Shown here piece after piece: positions 53,920-64,000 of a DNA stretch of 64,000 nt. The stretch lies in assembly GCA_009193035.1 (NCBI GenBank), contig SWDT01000058.1:310001-374000 (forward strand), in the 5' to 3' direction. A program made the position numbers and the translations under genes. The notes below the pieces were generated by a model. That model saw only the letters and a list, made by a program, of their open reading frames with translations, made no database searches and was not told the origin of the DNA. Position 1 is the first letter of the stretch. Every line of letters begins with the position of its first letter. The DNA comes from Halicephalobus mephisto. Taxonomy: Eukaryota; Nematoda; Chromadorea; Rhabditida; Panagrolaimidae.

Positions 53920-54110
53920 TTTTATCTAAAAAAGTAAAAAATAATTTTATTTAAAAAGTAAAAAATAATTTTATTTAAAAAATAAAAAATAATTTTATCT
54001 AAAAAGTAAAAAATAATTTTATCTAAAAAATAAAAAATAATTTTATCTAAAAAATAAAAAATAATTTTATTTAAAAAATAAAAAGTAATTTTATTTTACA
54101 ATTAAAAAAA
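53910..54110. repeat. 24-25-bp AT-rich tandem repeat
   Basis: About eight copies of AAAAAATAATTTTATCTAAA, with anchors near 53916, 53941, 53965 and 53989, directly after the orphan ORF's stop. Confidence 0.85.
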
Positions 54111-54863
54111 ACAAATTTCTGCTATTGTAGTTATCTACAGTAAATTTTAAATCATTTTATACATAATGCAGTAATCAAAATACAGTATCATGTTTATGAA
54201 ATCACTTCAAATAAGGTATTAAACACAATAAAAGAAGGAATTTAGAAATTAATATATCATTGATCATCATGACTTAAAAGTTGTTTTTTTCATATTTTAG
54301 TTAAATTAAAAATATAAAAATGAGAATATGAAGTAAAAATTCATGTATTTCAAATTTTCAACTTTCTTGATATTCCGAAATGAATTAATTTAAATTTAAA
54401 TTTAATGTTTAAGTTTTATTCTTATTTTAATTTTAGTCTTAATTTTATTCTTATTCTTATTTTAATTTTAATTTTTGTTTTAACTTGTTTTTAAAAACAA
54501 CTGCCTTCATGAATCTATTCTGATATGATTAATTTTAAAAATCTTGTGGAATTAATATATCCCTTCTGATATTTCTCCATTTGACATATCTTTTTTATCC
54601 CCACAGATGTTATTTATCTAATTCGAGAGAATACTAAATATTTGTAGAATAAAATTTTAAAAAAGTTCAATTTGAGATTTTCAATCATGTCAAAAATCTT
54701 GAAATCATGAAAAAACTGATGAATTTTTGAAATTCTTTTGTGTTAACTTTTATCGATTTTTCTCTCGATATCATTGTCTAAAATACGACTGCTCAATAAC
54801 TTCTAGAATTACTGCCAAACTACTGAAAATATTATTGATGAAAGACATAAGTTTTCCAAAATA
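54111..54863. other. Gene-free AT-rich spacer
   Basis: A short TTATTTTAATTTTAGTC-type simple stretch lies at 54.40-54.49 kb. No gene signal. Confidence 0.4.
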
Positions 54864-55027
54864 AAGTCTAACTGAATGGAATCAATATCTAAGAACTCCT
54901 GATCACGGTTTTCATTTTACTTGACTTTAATTAAGTACAATCTTCGAAAAAGTTCCAATCCAACGAAATATTGATTTCAATTAAATGCAATCAACGTATT
55001 TGGATCACTTTTGTTTCCAATTAAGCA
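54864..55027. mobile_element. Palindromic MITE-like element, copy 3 (left half, decayed)
   Basis: TCTAACTGAATGGAATCAAT, CTCCTGATCACGGTTTTCA and TGCAATCAACGTATTTGGAT follow the order of copy 1 at 12.42 kb, with more substitutions. The right arm is missing and a different TIR element begins immediately after. Confidence 0.75.
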
Positions 55028-55185
55028 CAGTAGAAGCTCGATAAGTAAAAAATCGCCATAAATGGAACTCGGAAATGCTATTTGATTTTTGACCTTCTCT
55101 AAGTTGAATATTCGGTACTTGAAAAATCGCCATAAGTAGACCGTTATCCTGATCCCTTCAAGTTCCACTTATCGCAAGTCCACTG
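55028..55185. mobile_element. 158-bp TIR element with Tc1/mariner-pogo-like ends
   Basis: The left end CAGTAGAAGCTCGATAAGT and the right end ACTTATCGCAAGTCCACTG are inverted, with the CAGT...ACTG termini and CGATAAGT core often seen in pogo/Tigger-like MITEs. TA follows the right end; the left flank is CA, so the TA duplication is not fully preserved. AAATCGCCATAA is repeated inside. No transposase frame. Confidence 0.6.
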
Positions 55186-55189
55186 TAAA

Positions 55190-57110
55190 AAATTCAAAAT
55201 AATTCCCTCGAGGAAAAACCAATATCAAAAATCACATTTTTTAGATTTTTTTCTTTATCAACTTGACGTTTATCTTTGAAATCGTGACAGAAAAATCTTC
55301 TTGATGTTTGCACTATATTTTTGTCTGTGAACTATTAGACACTCTTTTTAGACAAAAAGTTATTTCGATGAAAAAAATTAAAAAAACGGATTTTGTTTTT
55401 TTTCAACAAGATCCAACAGCACTTTTTTGAAATCGTTTATAAACACGTTGTTCAAATTTCTTCCGAAACAGCTTACAAAGGAAGTCCACTTACTCAAAGT
55501 GACATTTAGAGATAAATTACACAATTTTGTAGTTCTTAAAATACTCATTCAGAATCTGTATTCCATTTCTGCTGAACGACCATCCGAAACGAGAGGATTT
55601 CGAAAATCACTAAATTTAGGATTGCATTTATCATTGATTGTAGTCGTTTTTTCGAAAAAAATGTTTTAATTAACGAGAAAAACACACCTAATTACAGAGA
55701 ACAAATATTAAAATTAAATAATCTAAAAAACGTTTTCAAAATGGAATTCTCAAACCTCAGAGAAAAAATAAAAGTATCTTTGCATTTTGAAGTTTTTATA
55801 TATGAAATTTTACATAGTTGTCCCATTTTTCTTGTTCTACAAAAACATTCAACAAAAACTAAACACGGATTTTTAATATCCATCAGATAATATACAAAAA
55901 TAGCTGTAATTTGTTTCAAAAATCACTTCGAGTAAATCCACTTCCATTATTAACGATAAATTAAACATTAAACTCAAATGAGAAATTGAAAAATTCAATA
56001 ATTTCGAAAATCATGTAATCATCTTCAAATTAGTAACAAAAAATTTAATAATTTGTAATTCAAACTTTTACTTTACAAATTAACGAAATTCAAGTTGTTT
56101 TAAAATTCAAAAATTTAATTTTATAAAACTTCATCGTCACAGACAGTAATTTTTCAAATTCATTTTTGCGAATTTTATACTTTAAAACAAAATTGAAACT
56201 TTTAAAAATAAAACATTTTTACAAAAAAATTAAATTCATTTTCAACGATAATTATATTCCGTTGTGACAAAAAAGTTCTTACTGCTTTACTTTTGTGTAG
56301 TCAATAGTGTAACATAAAGAACCTTCTTCCGACAGAAAGTTCCCTGTCACTTACATGAAAACTGTAGATTCCTACTGTATTGGCTAAACTTTATTTCTTC
56401 TTCAAAACAGTTTGAAAAAAATTTCAATTCAGAACTGTTAAATGTTTTAAAAAATCAGCTGATTAAATACTACATCAGATTTTAGACAAGTCAGTCGGAC
56501 AGAATAAAGCCCATCTTCCATACCTACAGTACCATCTCAGAACTAATCTCTGCCGACTCATCTTTGAAATCAGTTATTGTTAGGATCAGAATGAAGAACG
56601 ATCAAGTTGTTTTTCGTTATTTTTTGGAAAACTTTTTGTAAATGATAGAATTTCAAAAAGTCGTGAAAGACATTCGTGCTGAAATCCATCAATTTGTTCA
56701 AAATGTCGTAAGAAAAAACATTAATTTTATATCATTGTAATTCAGCGAATATTGTACAAATTTCGATAATTTTGCTTTATTTGGATTGAAGAAGTTTTAT
56801 CACTTTTTGACGTCAGAAAAGATAAAAATTGGGAGTGATTTTCAAAGAAAATTCTTCAAAAAATTTACATTTTGATGACAATTTTAAATCTTTGGTGTTT
56901 TATTCCAAAGGTTATTTTCGAAGGAAATTAGACGTTTCTAACATTTTACAACAAATTGCTGTTAATTTTTGCAGAATACTTTAGTTATAAAAAAATGAAA
57001 AAATTGAATAAAAAAATACAAAAATACAAAAATCCGTCTAATTTTTACTCAGTTAAAACAATTTCGAAATTTAAATTTTTAAAAGTTTATTTTTCGATTA
57101 ATTGAGAAGA
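55190..57110. other. Gene-free region with dispersed repeat A, copy 4
   Basis: No supported exon. At 56.73-57.00 kb TCATTGTAATTCAGCGAATA, TTGTACAAATTTCGATAATT and TTTGGTGTTTTATTCCAAAG align with repeat A (10.37 kb). This is where the missing last exon of the minus-strand receptor should lie, but I could not place it. Confidence 0.45.
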
Positions 57111-57114
57111 TTAC

Positions 57115-58323
57115 CTGATGACCAGCAGAGCAATGGAACCAGAAAGGGCGTAAGTGAGTGAAACCAACGGTACATACTCCAGGACCAGTCTGTAGAGGTT
57201 TTTATTGTTCTTTGTCAACGAAATTAAAATTATTAATCTGTAGAAAAATCTGACAATAAGTAGCAAAAATAAAAATACACCATAAGCTAGAATAAAATTA
57301 TCTTTAAAGATATTTGAAAAACACATTTTTAAAAACATTTACATTTTTTAAGATTATGAAAGATATTTTTTATAAAAATGAACTTATTTCTTGTTGAGTG
57401 ATATTATTGAAAATCGATCAAACTTACCTAACAAAGCGAACTCATGACTTTCGTGTTTCGAAACAGTACTGCTAACTACTACTTTTCGGAAACACAAAAA
57501 AGAAAGCAAAGTAAAAGCAAATTGAGGAAATATAGCAATGGCACAGAGAGTCAAATCCACTACTGTGTAGCTCAACTGAATAAAAGTGCTATCGTATCTC
57601 ACAATGAAGACCCCATCTTCATCCCTTAAATAAGCTCCATAGAATAATCTGTAAGAATTGTACAAAAGTGGAACGAAAATTACAACAACACTGGCGATGA
57701 GGGTTTGTTTGAAGTTGTCTTCTAATTTAGAATGGATTCGCTTCAGAACAACGTAGCGATGGAAGCTGATGACAACATGGGTGAGGATTTGAGTGTGAGC
57801 AGAACAACTAGTCAAGTAGTAAATTATGGAGACTACTGTAGGATTCATAAACATTCGCCAACTCCCAGGGATTAGAGATATCTGTTTTATGAAGGCTATC
57901 TGTAAATATTTAAACTTTTATCAAAACTAAATTTCCTGATAGTTTTAATTTCATATAAAAATTTGAAATTATTCTACATAAGATTTTTAAAAAAATAGTT
58001 TTAAAATATTCCAAAGACGAAATTGCAAGATATTCATTGCACTGATTTATTAATTTTCTTCAATTCCTGGAGAAAATCTTCTTAATCATACTGTAGTATG
58101 AGAATATTAAATTTCTGTTTTTGAAATATTCGTCTACAACCACACCTACCGTGATAATTTCAACAATACTAGCGAAATAAATAATCACGACAAAAAGAAA
58201 AAACGGCGACAAATAAATCTGTACATTATTTATCCTCTGTCTGATGATCAGGATCAACGTCATCAGGTGGAGAATAAAGAACGGGATTTCGATAGCAAGA
58301 ATAGTGATATCCAACACCTCCAT
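57115..58323 (-). CDS. Serpentine chemoreceptor, srg-superfamily-like, 3' end unresolved
   Basis: A putative chemosensory seven-TM receptor of ciliated neurons. Exons: 58323-58150, 57899-57428 and 57286-57115 (phases 0, 1, 2). Exon 1 starts with MEVLDITILAIEIPF (TM1), then YLSPFFLFVVIIY (TM2). Exon 2 covers TM3-TM5, with SFHRYVVLKRIHSK at the TM3/loop boundary where its plus-strand relatives have SINRYFVIKNAQ. Exon 3 is TM6-TM7 (VFLFLLLIVRFFYR, ALSGSIALLVI) and ends at AG|GTAATC. The expected terminal exon (cf. SSQVRNDFFEF) could not be found, so the gene may be truncated or end in a diverged exon. A start at a GTG upstream was rejected in favour of ATG. Divergently oriented to the gene at 58,948. 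Confidence 0.72.
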
Positions 58324-58947
58324 TTGCCAATGATTACAATTCAGCACTCAAACGAGACTGAGCACGTTAAATTACGGCTATGGAACATTGGAATAATCTC
58401 ATTTAGAAATCCACCTAATGTCTTTTCTCTGACTAATTTTATAAAAAACAGCAATTTAATATTATTTAATAAGATCGATAAAATTGTCTTTCGAAAACAC
58501 CTAAACAATTGTCGTTGAATTGCATAAAATTGATATTTTTAATTGAATTTTATATTTACAACCTTGATGTTAGTTTAAATACCTTACTATACAAAATGTT
58601 TCAAAACTTGTTCCATTTGAATAAAAAATTACCAGATTGTTCAGATACTCACGTTCGAAAAATTCACTGGCTTTCTTCCAAAAGTTCTGATTAATATTAC
58701 TGCTCTTCTTTCATAATATTTGAACTGTGAAAATTATGTTACATGCAAGCTGTCATTATCCACTGTACTCATGCAGAACTATTATAGAAATAATTATGAT
58801 TCTTAAAATTCTTCCTTGTCAAATCCCATCATGTTCCGTCCAAACTATCATTAAATCTTCTTAGGACTCCTAATAATAATAATTGAAATCTTAACATCAT
58901 AGAATCTTTCATAATCTTTAAAATTTCAACCTTAATCATTTCCAAAC

Positions 58948-60077
58948 ATGGCTGTAAATTATTCTGTTGATACTTTTCTATGGATATTCGAGGGTATTTT
59001 TGGTGCTATTCATATAATGATGATTATTTTTCTGATTCAGAAAAGAAGAAAGCAAGTAGAAGTCTACACATCTCCATTCTATGTCATTTTCCTCTGGATC
59101 TGCCTTTTTGATCTGTTATATGTCATAAACGTGAGTAATTTGTATCACCATTTAGGGATCACACAACGACATATTCTTAAAACTATATAGTAAATTAACT
59201 CTATAAATCTATTTCAGAACGACATCGGAGCTAAACCCGCCAAATATCCCTCCCTCAAAGCTTTTTACCTAGCTGACTCTTACTTTCCTACAGCATTTTA
59301 CTTCCTTTCGACTTATACTGCATCTTTTGAGATTTGCGGTCACACAATCCTCTCCATCAATAGGTATTTTGTCATCAAGAACGCCCAGATAAATAAAGCA
59401 AGGTGGTCCAAACGAGTCAGATGGATTTTCTATCTCCTCTTGTTCCTTGCACCAATGCCGACCACAGTATTTCGACTCTTCACTCCAGCTAGATACAAGT
59501 ACAACGAAGAGGGGGTTCCTTCCATTGACTATGTAGACCCTTTCGTTTCGAAGGTAGCTTTGTTTTGGACTACAATGCTTGCATAACCACTTTTTTCAGA
59601 TAGGTGTTTTTGCCAATCTAGGCTACTACACTGTAAACTTTTTCATTTCTCTTATTACTACAGTATTGACTTGTATAAATTTCCGACGTTTAAGAAAATC
59701 CAAATATAAGACGACTGTTACAGAAAGACATGAACTCAAATTGATAAGTAAGATTATTTCTTCTAACTTAACCTAATTTGTTATTTACAGTACATGCAAT
59801 ATGTATGTTCTTGCTTCTAGCAGGGAGATATGCCTACCAAGTAACTCTTTTAATAACCTCGTATACAGGGTCCCTTAATATCATTACAATATCCCAGTTC
59901 TTTTTCCCGATTATTGCCAGTTGCTATTCGCTGATCGGTAGTTCTGTGTTGTTGATCATCAGCAGTCAAGTCAGAAACGATTTTTTCGAGTTTTATGGAC
60001 TGAATTTTGAGAAACTTCGCTTAAATCGTTTTCAAATAATGATCAGCACTACTAACATGTCTAGACATACCGCTTAA
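58948..60077 (+). CDS. Serpentine chemoreceptor, srg-superfamily-like, paralog 1 (4 exons)
   Basis: Exons 58948-59130, 59218-59553, 59600-59747 and 59791-60077; 317 residues with consistent phases and small introns. TM1 is near residues 9-31. SPFYVIFLWICLFDLLYVI forms TM2. SFEICGHTILSINRY ends TM3. WSKRVRWIFYLLLF starts TM4. NFRRLRKSKYKTTVTERHELK is the third inner loop. MFLLLAGRYAY is TM6, and GSSVLLIISSQVRNDFF ends TM7. These patterns fit the nematode srg/srv/sru superfamily; I cannot fix the subfamily. An AATAAA lies at 60129-60134. The 625-bp gap to the minus-strand receptor is a likely shared promoter. Confidence 0.85.
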
Positions 60078-60139
60078 GACAACTTTTTAATCATGAAATT
60101 AGGGAATATTTATTTGATCTCAGCAAAAAATAAAGCACC

Positions 60140-61698
60140 AGAAGAGATATCAGACATCTTTTAAAGAAAAGATAATAAACATGTATAATCATTTGTCGTC
60201 TTTTGACCCGAAAATTAAATGAAAAGATAATGCTTTTCAGTAATGAAATAATAGTTCTTACAGTATGTATATAATTTCACCAATTATCAGTTTGTATTTA
60301 GCTTTGTCTTAAATGTCTATGTAAGAAGATATAAGCCATATTTGAGTAAAAAAATTAAGTTTGTTCTTCAAATGATGAAAGCTACATTGTGGTAAAATCC
60401 AAGGTGGATCTTGACTTCATGAAACATTTTTAAGAATTAGAGAATAAAACGATTAGAATTTATTTTTAAAGCAATTATAGAGAATTGTTTATTTTCTTTA
60501 AAAGAATTAATTACCTTCGGAGGTGGGCAAAAATCATAGATAAAAGACTACAGCTGTAATTATCCTGTTCTCGATGTATTTGGCTCGACAATTTCATTAA
60601 TATATTTCAAAACCACTCACAACCTATAGCTAATATTGTATTTAGTAAGCTACCAACTGACAAAAGCTTCTGTTTACCCCTCTAAACCATCATGAGGATC
60701 TGTTTTTGCGTTCATATGTCCGATGAGATAAGATTCTGATATCTTGACTCATTATTATCTACAGAGAGGTTTAAGAATCACCAAAACATTTGACACTTAC
60801 TTAAAGCATGAATCATATAAGCGATAAAACGTGGAATAAATATAACATAACAAAACTGATAAAAGGTTTACCTAGAAACACGTAAATAACTTTTTGAATG
60901 TGATTAAAATTATTATATTTGTGTTCTTAAAAGAAACGTGCAAGTTGTTGTGTGGAAAATAATAAAAACTATTGAATTTACCGAATTTACTTTAGAATCA
61001 AAGTTCAGTTAAGAGAAAAGTTGTTTCAAATATTTCTAATAGGAAAGCTGATTCATCCTACTGGATAAGTTCAAGTTCACTTTGCTACTTTCTTAATATC
61101 ATTAAGATTATAGTAATTGGTATATTAATTCTATGATGTGATAAATTTACTCACGTGGAAATATTCTAAGAATAATCAACACTACTAAAGTTTATTTCTT
61201 ACTGGTCATTCAGTTTAATGAAAACTCTAATTATGTCACTTTGAAAATACGCTGTTTCAGGTATCAACTACTAGATTATCTCATCGCATTTACGTCCTGA
61301 TAACTCATTTGTAGTTCACATATCTGTGACCGAAGTATTGTTGTCTTAAATTGAACAGCTTGACATCGGAAATTTAAAAAATCCAATTAATGAGAAAATA
61401 TTCATTTTATTTCTCAAGCAGAAACATTTAGCTAGTTAATTAAACTATTAGAAGTATATCATCATATTCTGGAAGAGTTTTTAAATGTACACAAATATTG
61501 TTTAGGAAAATTCTTCTCACATATCTATAACATAAGTACTATTGGAAAACCAGGCCGAGCCAACAAGATCACATCAGCAGGAAAAGACAGATTTTATAAG
61601 GGAACTGAACACTCCTGATTGGGAAACAGAATTCCGAAGTTTTCATTAATTTAATTTTCTTTAATGTTTGATGTAAATCTATTTAATGTGCAATACAG
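60140..61698. other. Gene-free spacer between receptor paralogs
   Basis: No exon or receptor relic was recognised. The sequence is noticeably poorer in tandem repeats than the rest of the window. CTGTTTCA occurs once at about 61,252. Confidence 0.4.
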
Positions 61699-62001
61699 AT
61701 GGCTAAGATGTCAGTGCCATATAATCTTTCAGAATATCGAGACAATGATATTCGCAGTAAAATCACAACGAAATTACTATCCGTTTTGAATTCTTCATAT
61801 CCAAAGATTTCATACTTGTTTTCTTATTTGTATTTTATTTCTAATTCTAATTACACAACTATTAACACCTTCATCCTTCGTTTCTATATTGAAAATTCTT
61901 TTATTAATGACCTTAGCAACCCTAAACATCTCGTATTTAATCATTTCCTTCCTCATAAGACAATTTATCATTCGATAAAAATCTTTGAAAACGGCCACTA
62001 G
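61699..62001 (+). CDS. Hypothetical 100-residue ORF between receptor genes
   Basis: ATG directly follows CAATACAG, an acceptor-like sequence. The frame stays open for 100 codons in AT-rich DNA (MAKMSVPYNLSEYRDND at the start, KIFENGH at the end). It is rich in Ser, Asn, Tyr and Phe with weak hydrophobic patches and no signal peptide. No family resemblance. It may be a fast-evolving small gene or a chance frame. Confidence 0.22.
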   Translation: MAKMSVPYNLSEYRDNDIRSKITTKLLSVLNSSYPKISYLFSYLYFISNSNYTTINTFILRFYIENSFINDLSNPKHLVFNHFLPHKTIYHSIKIFENGH

Positions 62002-62754
62002 AATTCACTTTGCTGTTTTTACTTTCCATAGGATTTAATTTTGTAATTTTTTATAGTTTTTAGAGAATTCTGAAAATAATCAAAGCATCTGTAATCTAGC
62101 CGCGCCACAATTCTTCTAGATAGCAATCAGTAGTAAGAAAGACTAGCGAACTTCAGCATTTCTATTCAGAACATTATTTTGGAAGGCGATATTCACAAGG
62201 AAACTGTAGACATTAAAAGTTATATCATTCAAAGAAAGGTAGTCAGAATTTAATTAATTTCACTCTAAAATCCAGAGCCTTAAATCTTAGAATTCCTCCT
62301 ATGTTCATTCTAAAGATTAACCCGCGTTTCTGATGTAGGTTTCGGCAATTATGGGTTTCATTACCCTATTCAACAGATTTTTTGTAGAACTTTGACAGTA
62401 ACTGTGCTAAACCTCCATATAAAAATGCAAAACGAACATAGAATAGCTCTCAAGTCCAACAGTAATTATACTTTTTATGGCATACAAGCTGTTTTCGAAA
62501 GGAGCTTTTAGCTGACGTTTGACTATAGTAATTTGTGCATCAAAGATAATAACAAGTAACTTACTGTACTTGGTTAGAATTATTCTAAGAAATATCGTTG
62601 TCTTTTACAGGATTTTCACACTAAATATTATTTGATTCCATTTTACCTGTCATATTTCCATATTCAATCTTCCGATATCAGTATTCAGTATAAACTGTAA
62701 GATTACTTTTTAGTGTACGATTTTTAGAATTAGTCAACTCATCCATTTTCAAAT
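62002..62754. other. Upstream region of receptor paralog 2
   Basis: No gene. The last 30 bases before the ATG resemble those of paralog 1 (TTTTCAAATATG against TTTCCAAACATG). Confidence 0.4.
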
Positions 62755-63848
62755 ATGACTGTCAACCATTCTGTTGATAATTTTCTATGGATATTCGAGG
62801 GTATTTTCGGCACTATTCATATAATGATGATTATTTTCCTCATTCAGAAAAGACGAAAGAGAGTAAAAGCTTACATGTCTCCATTCTATGTCATCTTCCT
62901 CTCCATTAGTTTTGTTGATCTGATATATGTTATAAACGTAGGTAACTTCCTCTAGTTTTATAAGGAAACTTGGGAAAGGCTATATCGAACTAACCTTCAA
63001 ATTGTATTTTAGCACGACATAGGGATCAAACTAGCAAAGTATCCATTCTTCAGACCTTTCTTTATAGCTGATTCCTATTATCCTACGGCATTTTACTTCA
63101 TCTCAGCTTATACTTCATGTTTCGAAATCTGCGGCCACACAATTCTTTCGATCAATAGATATTATGTCATCAAAAACGCCAAGATAACCGGGGTGAAGTG
63201 GTCAAAACGAGTCAGGTGGATTCTCTATTCTCTCATATCATTTGGTCCGATAATAGTTAGTGGATTCCGATTATTTACTCCAGCTAAATACACCTACGAC
63301 GAAAAAGGAAACTTTTCTGTTGAGTACGTAAATCCAACAATTTCAAAGGTGTTTTTGCTTTGAGTTAAGGTAATTGAATAATAATTATTTTTAGATAAGA
63401 TGTTTTGTGAATATAAGTTTCTATACCATGAACTTCATTCCTTCTTTCATTGCTACAGTGCTGACCTGTGTAAATTTCCGGCGTTTGAGGAAATCCAAAT
63501 ATAAGGCAACCGTCACGGAAAGAGATGAACTCAAATTGATAGGTAAGATTATTTCTTCTAAATTAACCTAATTTGTCATTTACAGTACATGTAATATGCA
63601 TGTTCTTGCTTCTGGCAGGGAGATATGCTTACCAAATAACCCTCTTGATAGCCTCGTACACGAAGTCCATCAGTATTGTTACAGTAGCCCAGTTCTTTTT
63701 CCCTATTATTGCCAGCTTCTATGCTTTGATTGGTAGCTCCATGCTGTTGATAATTAGTAGTCAAGTCAGAAACGACTTTTTCGAATTTTATGGACCAAAA
63801 ATAAAGAAGATCTTCAATAATCCTACCATCACGAATGCTCATGAATAA
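62755..63848 (+). CDS. Serpentine chemoreceptor, srg-superfamily-like, paralog 2 (4 exons)
   Basis: Exons 62755-62937, 63013-63348, 63395-63542 and 63586-63848; 309 residues. The first three exons have exactly the same lengths as those of paralog 1 (183, 336 and 148 nt), with identical phases, so it is a recent duplicate. Shared hallmarks are FEICGHTILSINRYYVIKNA, WSKRVRWILYSLI, NFRRLRKSKYKATVTERDE and SSQVRNDFFEFYGP. The C-terminal tail is eight residues shorter and unrelated after FYGP. Strong identity in the third inner loop and TM7, lower in TM4 and the second outer loop, as expected for a receptor with changing ligand specificity. Confidence 0.87.
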
Positions 63849-64000
63849 TGAAGTATCTAAATTGACCGTCTGATATGATCTTCTGATTACAATGAGGAAG
63901 TATCTGCTAGTCTTTACCAAAGAAGTGAGTAATCACAGAAAGCGTTGAATTTCCTTTAAAGAACAGATTGTGGATATGGAAACATCAATTTTTCTTCACG

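Noticed and set aside
57001..57110. Candidate last exon of the minus-strand receptor after AATTAG or TTAACAG
   Set aside because: Both acceptors are weak and give short tails unlike the SSQVRNDFF end of the paralogs, so the end was left open.
61245..61265. CTGTTTCA word resembling the nematode 21U-RNA (piRNA) upstream motif
   Set aside because: Only isolated occurrences (here and near 20,971). A piRNA cluster would show many with a T at the fixed downstream spacing.

Overview
This window is nuclear DNA from a nematode, most likely a rhabditid (clade V, Caenorhabditis-like). The evidence is (i) AT-rich sequence with many short introns of about 42-60 bases next to longer repeat-filled ones, (ii) splice acceptors of the TTTCAG / TTTACAG type, (iii) gene content: a cuticle collagen with a YCPCP tail, srg-superfamily-like serpentine chemoreceptors, and a nematode FMRFamide-receptor-like GPCR, and (iv) abundant TACTGTA/TTACAGTA words. 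All exon models were built by eye from splice consensus, reading phase and family resemblance. Phase is continuous across every junction proposed.

Layout. 1-16.2 kb is a gene desert made almost entirely of tandem minisatellites (periods from about 31 to 168 bp) plus a 328-bp palindromic MITE. 16.2-20.1 kb (minus) is a five-exon peptide-receptor-like GPCR. 20.1-28.7 kb is gene-poor, with small TIR elements, TAGTGACT hairpin repeats, a tRNA-like gene and a decayed LINE 3' end. 28.7-30.2 kb (minus) encodes a small Cys-rich secreted or anchored protein. 34.1-35.8 kb (plus) encodes an orphan membrane protein whose intron holds another LINE relic. 36.3-38.7 kb (minus) is a 519-residue cuticle collagen. 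39.3-42.8 kb (minus) carries two tandem paralogs of an unrecognised small-protein family with PPxY tails. 43.1-46.2 kb (minus) is a trypsin-fold serine protease homolog that has lost both catalytic His and Ser.

49.9-53.1 kb (plus) encodes the LCB2-type subunit of serine palmitoyltransferase. Its second intron (1.4 kb) contains, on the opposite strand, a complete three-exon mitochondrial ADP/ATP carrier. A small orphan basic/coiled-coil ORF follows about 340 bp downstream. 57.1-63.9 kb holds three related serpentine receptors: one on the minus strand in divergent arrangement with a plus-strand gene, then a close paralog of that gene 2.7 kb further on.

How the parts relate. The genes do not form one pathway. 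The notable architecture is the nested ADP/ATP carrier, two local duplications (PPxY genes and chemoreceptors), a pseudoprotease, and several dispersed repeat families recurring at 3-6 loci in tandem, hairpin or TIR form. I saw no CRISPR, prophage or bacterial-type system. The best candidates for undescribed biology are the PPxY gene pair, the hairpin repeat family and the pseudoprotease.
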